From an uncultured Clostridia bacterium (GTDB taxonomy: Bacteria > Bacillota > Clostridia > Oscillospirales > Acutalibacteraceae), in NCBI GenBank assembly GCA_937915775.1, contig CALGGQ010000217.1:1-5556 (forward strand): a stretch of 5,556 bases of DNA, given 5' to 3'. The notes beneath the pieces were generated by a model. That model worked only from the letters and a program-made list of their open reading frames with translations. It was not told the origin of the DNA and did no database searches. How positions within the stretch are numbered: the first letter of the stretch is position 1; each line of letters begins with the position of its first letter. A program made the position numbers and the translations under genes. Shown in pieces: positions 1 to 5,465 of this stretch.

Positions 1-19
1 ATCGTTTTCTCGTATCTCT

Positions 20-586
20 CTAATCAATACCGTGTCCTCCTGTCTGTTCCTCAATTCTTCTGATTTCACCCAGCACGCGCGCTTTGCCGTATTCCGTCTG
101 ATGCCAGTTCTCCTTGCCGATGCCGAAGCCGTCAAAGGTCACGACGGTAAACGCGACCTCGGGAAAGCAGCGTTGATAGAGCAGCAGGCAGCGCTTGGCG
201 TGAAAGGACTTGCAAACGATGATAGCTTTGCCAACGGTCAAGCCGTTTGCCTCGATAACCTTTTTAGCAAATTCAGCATTTTGCCTGGTATATCCCGACT
301 CCTTTTCACCGTAAATATCGCCATCCTTTACACCGTTTTTCAGCAGAATATCCCTGTAGAAGTCATATTCGGTTTCATAGTCGGGAACAGGAAAACATTC
401 CCGTTTTACGCTGTATTTGCCGCCGATAACGATGGTATGGCTGTAGCCTTGATGGTATAAATTGGCCGCCAGCTCAGCAGCCTCTGCCAGCGAGCCGCCA
501 ACCACAAAAATCGCGTCTGCTTCACATGGCTCTGTTCCGATGAAAATATAATTTGTAATATCACTAACAGTATCGTTTTTTTGCAT
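20..586 (-). CDS. YdcF/SanA-like DUF218 domain protein
   Basis: This 188-residue protein fits the DUF218 (YdcF/SanA/ElyC) family. Visible landmarks are a first beta strand ending in GG (residues 24-31, DAIFVVGG), a helix starting SLAEAAELA, a second strand ending in GG (52-56), the signature ExxxTxxNA (96-104) and a strand followed by KSFHxxR (126-132). A C-terminal E-rich helix (174-181) closes the fold. There is no signal peptide or membrane segment, so it should be cytoplasmic like E. coli YdcF and unlike membrane-anchored SanA/ElyC. YdcF has been reported to bind S-adenosylmethionine, but the reaction of the family is not settled and I assign none. The ATG lies one base after the stop of the preceding NUDIX gene, with GGAAG at 593-597 six bases upstream inside that gene. 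It is the last gene of the operon seen here; 19 bases remain to the window edge. Confidence 0.85.
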   Translation of the reverse strand: MQKNDTVSDITNYIFIGTEPCEADAIFVVGGSLAEAAELAANLYHQGYSHTIVIGGKYSVKRECFPVPDYETEYDFYRDILLKNGVKDGDIYGEKESGYTRQNAEFAKKVIEANGLTVGKAIIVCKSFHAKRCLLLYQRCFPEVAFTVVTFDGFGIGKENWHQTEYGKARVLGEIRRIEEQTGGHGID

Positions 587-587
587 T

Positions 588-1055
588 TTATTCTTCCGTA
601 ATAATGCCGTACAATGAACATGGCGGGTGATTCCCCTGATAAGTAATCCGTTCTAATCCGGTACCGGTCATGGCACATTGGATGAGTGATTTTGTTAAAT
701 CGGGAACATCCGCTCTGCTGAACGCTTCTTCTATATCAAGCCATATGACCAAATCATTTTCATCGCCGTCCGAATGCTCTGTCCCGCCAACATAATCGGC
801 AGAAAAAGCAATATACCAGTCGTGCTGATTAAATCTTATACCGATAATGCTCTTTGGCAGTATGGTTATGTTCGTTTCCTCTTTAAACTCACGAACCACA
901 GCGTCCTGCGGCGTTTCGCCTTTTTCAACATATCCGCCGGGGATAATGAGCATACCTTTTCCGCCGCCGTAGGTGTGCCTTGCCAATAAAACCTTTTTAT
1001 CTCTGATAACAACAGCCGTTACGCTCTGTCCCCAATTCGTGTTTTCCGTATTCAT
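588..1055 (-). CDS. NUDIX hydrolase 3 (operon gene 4)
   Basis: This 155-residue protein is a single NUDIX domain. The NUDIX box runs G41-x5-E47-x7-R55-E56-F57-x-E59-E60-x-N62-I63. It keeps all metal-binding glutamates but has Asn where the consensus has Gly (position 62). Before it comes a typical first strand (VTAVVIRDKKVLLARH, 12-27) and the LIIPGG turn (36-41). NUDIX enzymes cleave a nucleoside diphosphate linked to another group, using Mg2+; the substrate cannot be deduced here. The C-terminal region (residues 130-155) is not part of the core fold and I do not recognise it. The ATG overlaps the GNAT gene stop as ATGA (1052-1055), with AGAGGA at 1064-1069 eight bases upstream, which supports this start and coupled translation. 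Its GC content is about 41% over 721-840 by hand count, lower than the other two NUDIX genes, so it is probably not a recent duplicate of them. Confidence 0.9.
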   Translation of the reverse strand: MNTENTNWGQSVTAVVIRDKKVLLARHTYGGGKGMLIIPGGYVEKGETPQDAVVREFKEETNITILPKSIIGIRFNQHDWYIAFSADYVGGTEHSDGDENDLVIWLDIEEAFSRADVPDLTKSLIQCAMTGTGLERITYQGNHPPCSLYGIITEE

Positions 1056-2056
1056 TCTAAAAGTCCTCTGTTTAAGCGGTTTTTGTAATAGTCCTCTGCA
1101 GTCATCATTAAATGAATGATGCCGTTTTCTTTTTTGATAATTTTGAACCCACAGTCAAGATGTATTTTCAAGGCGGCGCTGCGTTCCTCTTCAAAGTCGT
1201 TATGAATGGCATTGATATTCAGCGTTTCAAAAGCGTATTGCAGTAGCAATTTGAGTGCTTCTTTTGCATAACCATTCCCTCTGTGCTTTGCCTCAATGAC
1301 AATTCCCATATCGTAATATTCTTCACAGCTTTTATGAAGATTTACTTCACCGATATTGATATTGTCCTCTTTGCGAACGATATAGGCATAGAAGCGTTCC
1401 GGCTCTTTTTCGATAAAATATGAATACCATTCCTGCCATTCACTTTGGGGAAAATCGATACAGCCAGTGTCCTTGTGATAACCTTCAAATGCGAGGTCAT
1501 AGCCTTTATTATACGACATTGTTTCGGGGTCAGCCAGTATGTGCTGCCGGTAACGGAGGTCTTCTAATTTAGGAACAGATAGGTCTAATACTTCTAAATC
1601 CAACTCAAAAACGGACAAATTATCCTCATCACGGACGTGCTTAAAGCCGTGTTTTTCTGCAATATGCTTTGTTACAATTTGCTGTCTGTCACATTCCAAT
1701 ACCAACTTAGGAATCCGATATTTCTTCGAATAAGTAATAATGCCTTTGGTAAGTTCCTGTGCATAACCGTTGTTCCAATACTGACGGGCGATTACCCAGC
1801 CGAGTTCATACGCTTTTTCGTTAAACGGATGAAAGATTAAATGACCAATCAGTAAACCGTTTTGTTTCAGAAAAATGCCATATATCTGCGGAGGATTACA
1901 TAAGGCGTAGGTTTTGATAAACGTAACTGTTTTATTATAATCAAACGGTGGCTCTATATATTTCATTACTTCTGTATCAGAAAGTATGTGATATAAATTG
2001 CGTGTATCGTCCCGTGTTAAGTTTTGAATCACCAGTCGGTTAGTTTCGATTTTCAT
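1052..2056 (-). CDS. Two-domain GNAT N-acetyltransferase (GNAT-GNAT fusion)
   Basis: This 334-residue protein holds two complete GNAT acetyltransferase domains. Domain 1 (about 1-153) is of the RimJ/RimL type: it opens with ETNRLVIQNL, has the strand-4/helix-3 region LGWVIARQYWNNGYAQE (85-101) and ends with EKHGFKHV (134-141). Domain 2 (about 160-334) has the canonical acetyl-CoA loop HRGNGYAKEA (258-267), preceded by YYDMGIVIEA (247-256) and followed by AALKIHLDCGFK (294-305). In my recollection of Bacillota genomes each domain type also occurs alone, so this looks like a fusion; the linker is only about 6-10 residues. The acceptor is unknown; amines of small molecules, antibiotics or protein N-termini are all possible. 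In-frame codons extend up to 2182, but I chose the ATG at 2056. It forms ATGA with the NUDIX 2 stop, has AAGGA just upstream (2060-2064) and begins at the conserved domain edge. GC is about 33% over 1861-1980, strikingly low. Confidence 0.88.
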   Translation of the reverse strand: MKIETNRLVIQNLTRDDTRNLYHILSDTEVMKYIEPPFDYNKTVTFIKTYALCNPPQIYGIFLKQNGLLIGHLIFHPFNEKAYELGWVIARQYWNNGYAQELTKGIITYSKKYRIPKLVLECDRQQIVTKHIAEKHGFKHVRDEDNLSVFELDLEVLDLSVPKLEDLRYRQHILADPETMSYNKGYDLAFEGYHKDTGCIDFPQSEWQEWYSYFIEKEPERFYAYIVRKEDNINIGEVNLHKSCEEYYDMGIVIEAKHRGNGYAKEALKLLLQYAFETLNINAIHNDFEEERSAALKIHLDCGFKIIKKENGIIHLMMTAEDYYKNRLNRGLLE

Positions 2057-2568
2057 TGTTCCTTTTGTGTTTTCAGGTAATAGGTTAATGCCGCCACGTC
2101 TCTGGCTTTCAGGTACTGCTGCTGGTAGGTGGTTGGCTGAAAGTTGTTGATCATCTTGAAGGTTTGCGCCAGCGTATGCCACTGCAGCTGCGTTTTGTTT
2201 TGCTTTTCAGCGTCTGTCAGCTGCGGTGTGCCGGCTTCCTTGACCGTGACGATGAAATAGTAAGATATCTGGGTGTAATCCGCCTGCGCGCGGTTTTCCG
2301 TTACCGTCCCGAGCGGGGTGATGGTGGCACAGGTGCAGCCGGTTTCCTCCAGAATTTCCCGCTTCAGCGCGGTAACGGTGTCCTCACCGGCGTCAATACC
2401 GCCGCCGGGCAGGGAATAGAGATTAAATTTTTCGGCGTACATCACGGCGTATAAATCGCCTTTCTTCACGATGGCTCTGGCGGTGTAGCGCGGTGCGGCA
2501 GCGGATAAACCGTCGGTGCCGCAGATTTCCTTATCCGTGATGTTGGCTATAAGATGCGTTTGGTCCAT
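2053..2568 (-). CDS. NUDIX hydrolase 2 (operon gene 2)
   Basis: This is a 171-residue NUDIX protein counted from the ATG at 2568. The NUDIX box is intact: G56-x5-E62-x7-R70-E71-I72-x-E74-E75-x-G77-C78, preceded by NLYSLPGGG (49-57). The first ~28 residues before the core strand (RAIVKKGDLYAVMY, 31-44) form an extra N-terminal segment. The C-terminal ~35 residues (WHTLAQTFKMINNFQP, then a Tyr- and Gln-rich helix) form another that I do not recognise by function. Substrate specificity is unknown. A GTG 21 bases upstream (2589) with AGGA in front is an alternative start giving 178 residues. I prefer the ATG because AGGAG (2577-2581) sits eight bases upstream. The gene starts 22 bases inside NUDIX 1 and its stop overlaps the GNAT start, so translation is likely coupled at both ends. 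GC is about 64% over 2281-2400, the highest in the window. Confidence 0.9.
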   Translation of the reverse strand: MDQTHLIANITDKEICGTDGLSAAAPRYTARAIVKKGDLYAVMYAEKFNLYSLPGGGIDAGEDTVTALKREILEETGCTCATITPLGTVTENRAQADYTQISYYFIVTVKEAGTPQLTDAEKQNKTQLQWHTLAQTFKMINNFQPTTYQQQYLKARDVAALTYYLKTQKEQ

Positions 2569-2999
2569 TGTCCGTGCTCCTGTTTCCACTGAAATTCCTG
2601 CAGCGAATCATCCATAAAAATGTCTGCCATCTCGTCAAAATCCGGTGCGAGCGGCAGGCTTTTCAGCTCCTCCGCCTTTACCCAGAACACCTTGCCCTCG
2701 CGGGAGCTTTTCAGCGTGCCGTCAAACTGATTGGTTTTGTAAAACAGCACGATGTAGCGGCTGCCGTGGTACGGGAATTGCTTGATGCCGCACAGAATCG
2801 GCTGACGGATTGTCAGCCCCGTTTCCTCCTTCACCTCGCGGATGACCGCGTCTGTAAACGCCTCGTCCTTTTTGACGTGACCGCCCGGGAAGGTGACACC
2901 GCCCCATTCCTTATTCCGTTTCTCCTGCACCAGCACGTTGCCGCTTGCGTCGTACACCATACACATATTGGTGAGAATACATTTTTCCGCTTTGCTCAT
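2547..2999 (-). CDS. NUDIX hydrolase 1, MutT/8-oxo-dGTP diphosphatase-like (first operon gene)
   Basis: This 150-residue NUDIX protein opens with the strand LTNMCMVYDASGNVLVQEK (9-27), a pattern I associate with Bacillota proteins often annotated as 8-oxo-dGTP diphosphatase. That annotation is rarely tested, so treat it as a family label. The box is G40-x5-E46-x7-R54-E55-V56-x-E58-E59-x-G61-L62. The variable positions read HVKKD where many relatives read HVEKG, but the metal-binding glutamates are all present. After the box come a strand with YIVLFYKT (82-89) and EGKVFWVKAEEL (101-112), typical of this clade. The start is well supported by AGGCGGTGA (3004-3012), four bases before the ATG. It is the first gene of the operon, following a terminator and a candidate promoter. 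GC is about 57% over 2641-2760. Confidence 0.92.
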   Translation of the reverse strand: MSKAEKCILTNMCMVYDASGNVLVQEKRNKEWGGVTFPGGHVKKDEAFTDAVIREVKEETGLTIRQPILCGIKQFPYHGSRYIVLFYKTNQFDGTLKSSREGKVFWVKAEELKSLPLAPDFDEMADIFMDDSLQEFQWKQEHGQWTKRIL

Positions 3000-3003
3000 T
3001 TCA

Positions 3004-3012
3004 TCACCGCCT
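3004..3012 (-). promoter_or_regulatory. Ribosome binding site of NUDIX 1
   Basis: Read on the minus strand this is AGGCGGTGA, ending four bases before the ATG at 2999. It matches the anti-Shine-Dalgarno well (AGGnGGTGA) and fixes the start of the first operon gene. Confidence 0.75.
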
Positions 3013-3017
3013 TTACT

Positions 3018-3046
3018 ATTTTATCATATTATAATAGCACTTGCAA
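3018..3046 (-). promoter_or_regulatory. Candidate sigma-A promoter of the NUDIX/GNAT operon
   Basis: On the minus strand TTGCAA (3041-3046) lies 17 bases from TAAAAT (3018-3023), which is preceded by TGA, an extended -10 motif. A perfect TATAAT also lies inside the spacer (3028-3033) but has only a weak -35 (TTTTGT, 3051-3056). Transcription from the first -10 would begin almost at the ribosome binding site. From TATAAT it would begin about ten bases earlier, leaving a more usual short leader. Either or both could drive the five downstream genes. Position between the terminator and the first gene supports a promoter here; the exact start site is not decided by sequence. Confidence 0.55.
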
Positions 3047-3081
3047 CAAAACAAAAGACAGGAACCGAAGTTCCTGTCTTT
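3042..3081 (-). terminator. Intrinsic terminator of the repeat-protein gene (UUCG loop)
   Basis: Positions 3054-3065 and 3070-3081 are perfect 12-bp inverted repeats around the four-base loop 3066-3069. On the minus strand the hairpin is AAAGACAGGAAC, loop TTCG, GTTCCTGTCTTT. It thus has the very stable C(UUCG)G tetraloop and is followed by TGTTTTGTTG, a T-rich tract. It begins 20 bases after the stop codon of the long frame at 3101 and separates it from the downstream operon. The T tract overlaps the candidate -35 of the next promoter. Confidence 0.85.
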
Positions 3082-3100
3082 ATTAATTGGTTATTGAGGA

Positions 3101-3739
3101 TTAGCCAGCCACTGACTGGAGCAGATCAACAAGGTCCTTAATGACCTGATCGGTCTCGCCCTGAAGTAAGCCGAATACTTCGCCTACTACACTGGCTACT
3201 GTCTCGTTATCGCCAACCAGACCGCTTACGAGGTTAACAACCTTATCATAGTTATCCTTGTAGTTGATGGTCTCGATGAGATATCTGAGAACAGCGATGA
3301 AGGTTTCATCCTGGTCTGACTTAACAGCAATTCTGGTGCCGTAGGTAGCCGCCTGTGAGCTTGCCTTGTAGAAGTCACCGTGGCTTGCTAACTTGTACCA
3401 GTCAATATCCGGAAGCTCAAGATTCAGCTTCTGGCCGCTGATTTCGATGTTCTTGAGAACGGTGTTCAGAAGCGGAACAACGTTTTCAGCGCCGATAACC
3501 GGCTTGAGCGTACCCGGAAGGTCATACAGATCAAACTTCTTAACGGAGATGCCTACCTTGTCTCTCAGAAGCTTCGGTACGTCAACGCCGAGTGCAACAA
3601 GCAGTTCGTTGACATCCACGATAGGTCTGAGCTGTTCAAGCAGTGCGGAGATCGGGGTGAGCAGGTTATCAACCAGCTGAATCAGACCGTCGTTTGCGAA
3701 GAACAGTGACAGGTTCGGAAGGATGTCGGCAAGCATTTC
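3101..3739 (-). repeat. Module A, second copy (C-terminal)
   Basis: Residues 479-690 of the repeat protein, displaced by 452 residues (1356 bases) from the first copy. It begins EMLADILPNLSLFFANDG and ends at the natural stop at 3101. Here it is preceded by EDILEAP-VE, showing what normally stands in front of this module. The first copy lacks that lead-in because the DapF fragment replaces it. Confidence 0.85.
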
Positions 3740-5173
3740 AACCGGAGCCTCGAGGATATCCTCTACCTTATCCCACAGCGGGTTCAGGATGTCAAGCAGA
3801 AGTGCGTCGTATTCCTTCTCAATGTCTTTTCTGTAATCATACTGGGTCTTGATGTTGTAAACTCCGAATGCCTCAAGAAGCGGCACGATGGAGGAGGTGT
3901 AACCGTCTGAACCCGGAACCTTAACCGCGTTAAGGAGCTCGAGTGAAGCGTTGTTAAGCAGGACGTCAAGTACGCCGTACAGCGGACGGAGCGCAGCAGC
4001 CAGAGCGTGCATGAAGGAATCTCTGTTGTTGACACCGAAGCTGAGGTTCTCAGCCTTGATGTTCTTCCAGGAGCTTGCTCTGCTGATGGTTCTTGCCGCA
4101 GCCGGGAAGCTTTCGCCATACTTGCGGTCAGTGAGTAATTTTGCAACGCCTGCGGTGGACATATCAATGTCAGCGAAATCTCTGAGAACATCGGTCAGGG
4201 TGCCGAGAGAATCGTTAATCTTAACGCCCTCGATAGCGCCGTACAGACCGGTCATCAGCTTGCCGATTAAATCATCGGTGTAAAGCTTATCGTTCACCAG
4301 AGCCGGTAAGCCTTCGCCGTCATTAATCAGACCCTTGACAAGACCGTCAAGCATCGGAGCCAGCTGGCGGCAGAAGTCTTCATCAAGGTCACCGAAGGAG
4401 AATTCGTACTCTTTGTACTTGAAGTCTCTGTAGTCGAAGAAGGCGTCTGTGCAATCGCCGGCAAGCAGCGCGATGATTGCCTGAATGATGTCGTCCTTAT
4501 CTGCGTTGGCAATGTTGTCAAGAATGCTGTTCAGGAGGTTGCTGATGGTGGCGTTGTTCTTGATTGCGTCAATGCCGCCGAGCAGACCCTTGATAGCATC
4601 CATGTTCTTAATAATGGTGTCGGCAAGGTATCTGAGTACAGCCGTCAGGGTTTCAGCGCTGTCAGCCTCAACTCTCGGAGCGGTGTAATCACCGGCGTTG
4701 TTGAGTACGGCGCTGGCGACTGTCTGCAGTTCGCCGTGGCTTGCAAGCTGGAACCAGTCAACCTCAGGAAGCTGTAAGCCGAGCTTGCTGCCGCCGATTT
4801 CAATACCTGCGATGAGCTTGTTCACCAGCGGGATAATCTTTTCGGAACCGATAACGCCCTTCAGCGTTGTCTGGAGGTCATAGATATCGAAGGTTTCAAG
4901 CTCAATGCCGAGATTGTCTTTCAGCAGCGCCTTCACGTCTAAGCCTGCAGCCACCAGAACTTCGTTAACATCAACGATAGGTCTGAATGCTTCAAGCAGT
5001 GCGGTAACCGGTGTCAGCAGGTTATCGAGTGCCTGGATAACGCCGTCATTCGCAATGAAGTGTGAGAGTGTCGGCAGGATATCGGCAAGCGTCTCAATCG
5101 TGAGCTCTGTTTTTTCGGTCATATGATGGTCATACACGAATTTGCCAAGGCACCTGATGCCGTTTCCGCACAT
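3101..5173 (-). CDS. Large acidic repeat protein, C-terminal part, with a DapF fragment at its N-terminus
   Basis: This 690-codon frame encodes a leucine/valine- and aspartate-rich, predicted mostly helical protein that I cannot assign a function. Residues 1-30 are DapF-derived (separate entry). Residues 27-239 and 479-690 are two copies of module A; residues 240-478 are a different module B containing an aromatic-rich stretch (FFDYRDFKYKEYEFSF, 245-260). Such repeats recall very long, poorly characterised, probably exported proteins of gut Clostridia; this is memory, not a search. No signal peptide, membrane segment, LPxTG or dockerin is visible, and the N-terminus that would carry a signal is replaced. 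A TGA immediately precedes the ATG at 5173, so the frame cannot be longer. AGAGGA (5183-5188) nine bases upstream could allow translation, perhaps by chance. It is best read as the C-terminal portion of a larger gene, truncated by rearrangement or by a misjoined assembly. Confidence 0.7.
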   Translation of the reverse strand: MCGNGIRCLGKFVYDHHMTEKTELTIETLADILPTLSHFIANDGVIQALDNLLTPVTALLEAFRPIVDVNEVLVAAGLDVKALLKDNLGIELETFDIYDLQTTLKGVIGSEKIIPLVNKLIAGIEIGGSKLGLQLPEVDWFQLASHGELQTVASAVLNNAGDYTAPRVEADSAETLTAVLRYLADTIIKNMDAIKGLLGGIDAIKNNATISNLLNSILDNIANADKDDIIQAIIALLAGDCTDAFFDYRDFKYKEYEFSFGDLDEDFCRQLAPMLDGLVKGLINDGEGLPALVNDKLYTDDLIGKLMTGLYGAIEGVKINDSLGTLTDVLRDFADIDMSTAGVAKLLTDRKYGESFPAAARTISRASSWKNIKAENLSFGVNNRDSFMHALAAALRPLYGVLDVLLNNASLELLNAVKVPGSDGYTSSIVPLLEAFGVYNIKTQYDYRKDIEKEYDALLLDILNPLWDKVEDILEAPVEMLADILPNLSLFFANDGLIQLVDNLLTPISALLEQLRPIVDVNELLVALGVDVPKLLRDKVGISVKKFDLYDLPGTLKPVIGAENVVPLLNTVLKNIEISGQKLNLELPDIDWYKLASHGDFYKASSQAATYGTRIAVKSDQDETFIAVLRYLIETINYKDNYDKVVNLVSGLVGDNETVASVVGEVFGLLQGETDQVIKDLVDLLQSVAG
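3740..4456 (-). repeat. Module B between the two A modules
   Basis: Residues 240-478, present once here. It holds the only cysteines outside the DapF fragment (C241, C268), an aromatic/charged segment (246-261), a long helical stretch, then PLLEAFGVYN (431-440) and a lead-out with PLWDKVEDILEAP (465-477). In a longer parent gene it would be expected to alternate with module A, but one copy cannot prove that. Confidence 0.5.
4457..5095 (-). repeat. Module A, first copy
   Basis: Residues 27-239 of the repeat protein. It aligns without gaps to the second copy over the first ~120 residues; 29 of the first 40 residues are identical by hand count. Shared landmarks are LADILP, FxANDGxIQ, NLLTP, RPIVDVNExLVA, FDxYDL, LASHG and AVLRYL. 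After LASHG the copies diverge and differ by about four residues in spacing before AVLRYL. Confidence 0.85.
5084..5173 (-). pseudogene. dapF: Internal fragment of diaminopimelate epimerase gene, active-site segment
   Basis: Codons 1-30 of the long frame encode MCGNGIRCLGKFVYDHH, then MTEKTELTIETLA. This matches the strongly conserved DapF stretch around the catalytic N-terminal cysteine (consensus MCGNGIRCVGKYVYD...TDKTxLxIETLAG). DapF interconverts LL- and meso-diaminopimelate in lysine and peptidoglycan synthesis. The complete enzyme is about 270-280 residues. The ~70 residues that normally precede this motif (GNDF, NADGSxxE) are absent from all three upstream frames, and the following residues (IETLAG then the beta-rich core) switch to the repeat module. 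It cannot be a working epimerase. The right edge lies in GCTTGCCGA (5082-5090), a 9-mer also present in the second copy of module A (3729-3737 region), so the junction may be at microhomology. The left edge is at the ATG, next to a short inverted repeat. Confidence 0.8.
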
Positions 5174-5368
5174 TCACGAATGTCCTCTGGGGAAGCATGT
5201 GTATCATCGTCTCGCGATGAGAGGCGACCTCCTCTAAGGAAACACTGCTTTACTTCAGAATCCTGCCCCAAACGTTCCTGTCAGACAGCTGGAATCAGCG
5301 TTTTTTTTGATTGAAATGCAAAAAAATACCGGAATCATGCAATTTTTGACAAAACACGTTATTTGTTA

Positions 5369-5397
5369 TTGACTGAATAAAATGTAAAATATAGTAT
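5369..5397 (+). promoter_or_regulatory. Candidate rightward sigma-A promoter
   Basis: TTGACT (5369-5374, five of six consensus bases) is separated by 17 bases from TAGTAT (5392-5397, four of six), in a very AT-rich stretch with A and T tracts upstream. It would start transcripts near 5404 and drive a gene to the right of the window. No such gene is visible, so support is by motif only. Confidence 0.4.
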
Positions 5398-5426
5398 TAA
5401 CAAGGCGCGTTGAAGAGGTGCCGGAT

Positions 5427-5465
5427 TTGAAAGTATTATTGTTTTGTAGAAAGATAGAAATTTGA
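5427..5465 (+). CDS. Possible 12-residue peptide (leader?) behind a good ribosome binding site
   Basis: AGAGGTG (5414-5420) is followed six bases later by TTG and a 12-codon frame, MKVLLFCRKIEI, ending in TGA at 5463-5465. It lies just downstream of the candidate rightward promoter. It could be a leader peptide, the decayed start of a longer gene, or chance. There is no obvious attenuator hairpin directly after it; the only inverted repeat (5501-5516) has a two-base loop and no T tract. Low confidence. Confidence 0.2.
   Translation: MKVLLFCRKIEI

Noticed and set aside
2057..2182. A 42-codon N-terminal extension of the GNAT frame
   Set aside because: It lies wholly inside NUDIX 2 in another frame, does not look like a GNAT N-terminus, and the ATG at 2056 has an ATGA overlap plus AAGGA.
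2893..3141. Plus-strand 82-codon frame across the NUDIX 1 start, promoter and terminator
   Set aside because: It runs through clear minus-strand regulatory elements and a coding gene, and its translation resembles no protein.
3393..5126. Several Ser/Thr-rich plus-strand frames opposite the repeat protein
   Set aside because: They are antisense shadows of the two repeat copies and mirror each other because the gene beneath them repeats.
5122..5280. Minus-strand frame of about 50 codons overlapping the dapF fragment (contains DDDTHASPEDIRE)
   Set aside because: It is one frame off from the DapF codons, which are clearly the coding frame there, and upstream it resembles no DapF or other protein I know.
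5288..5308. Possible plus-strand terminator: GCTG-GAAT-CAGC hairpin then eight Ts
   Set aside because: The stem is only 4 bp and no plus-strand gene lies before it.
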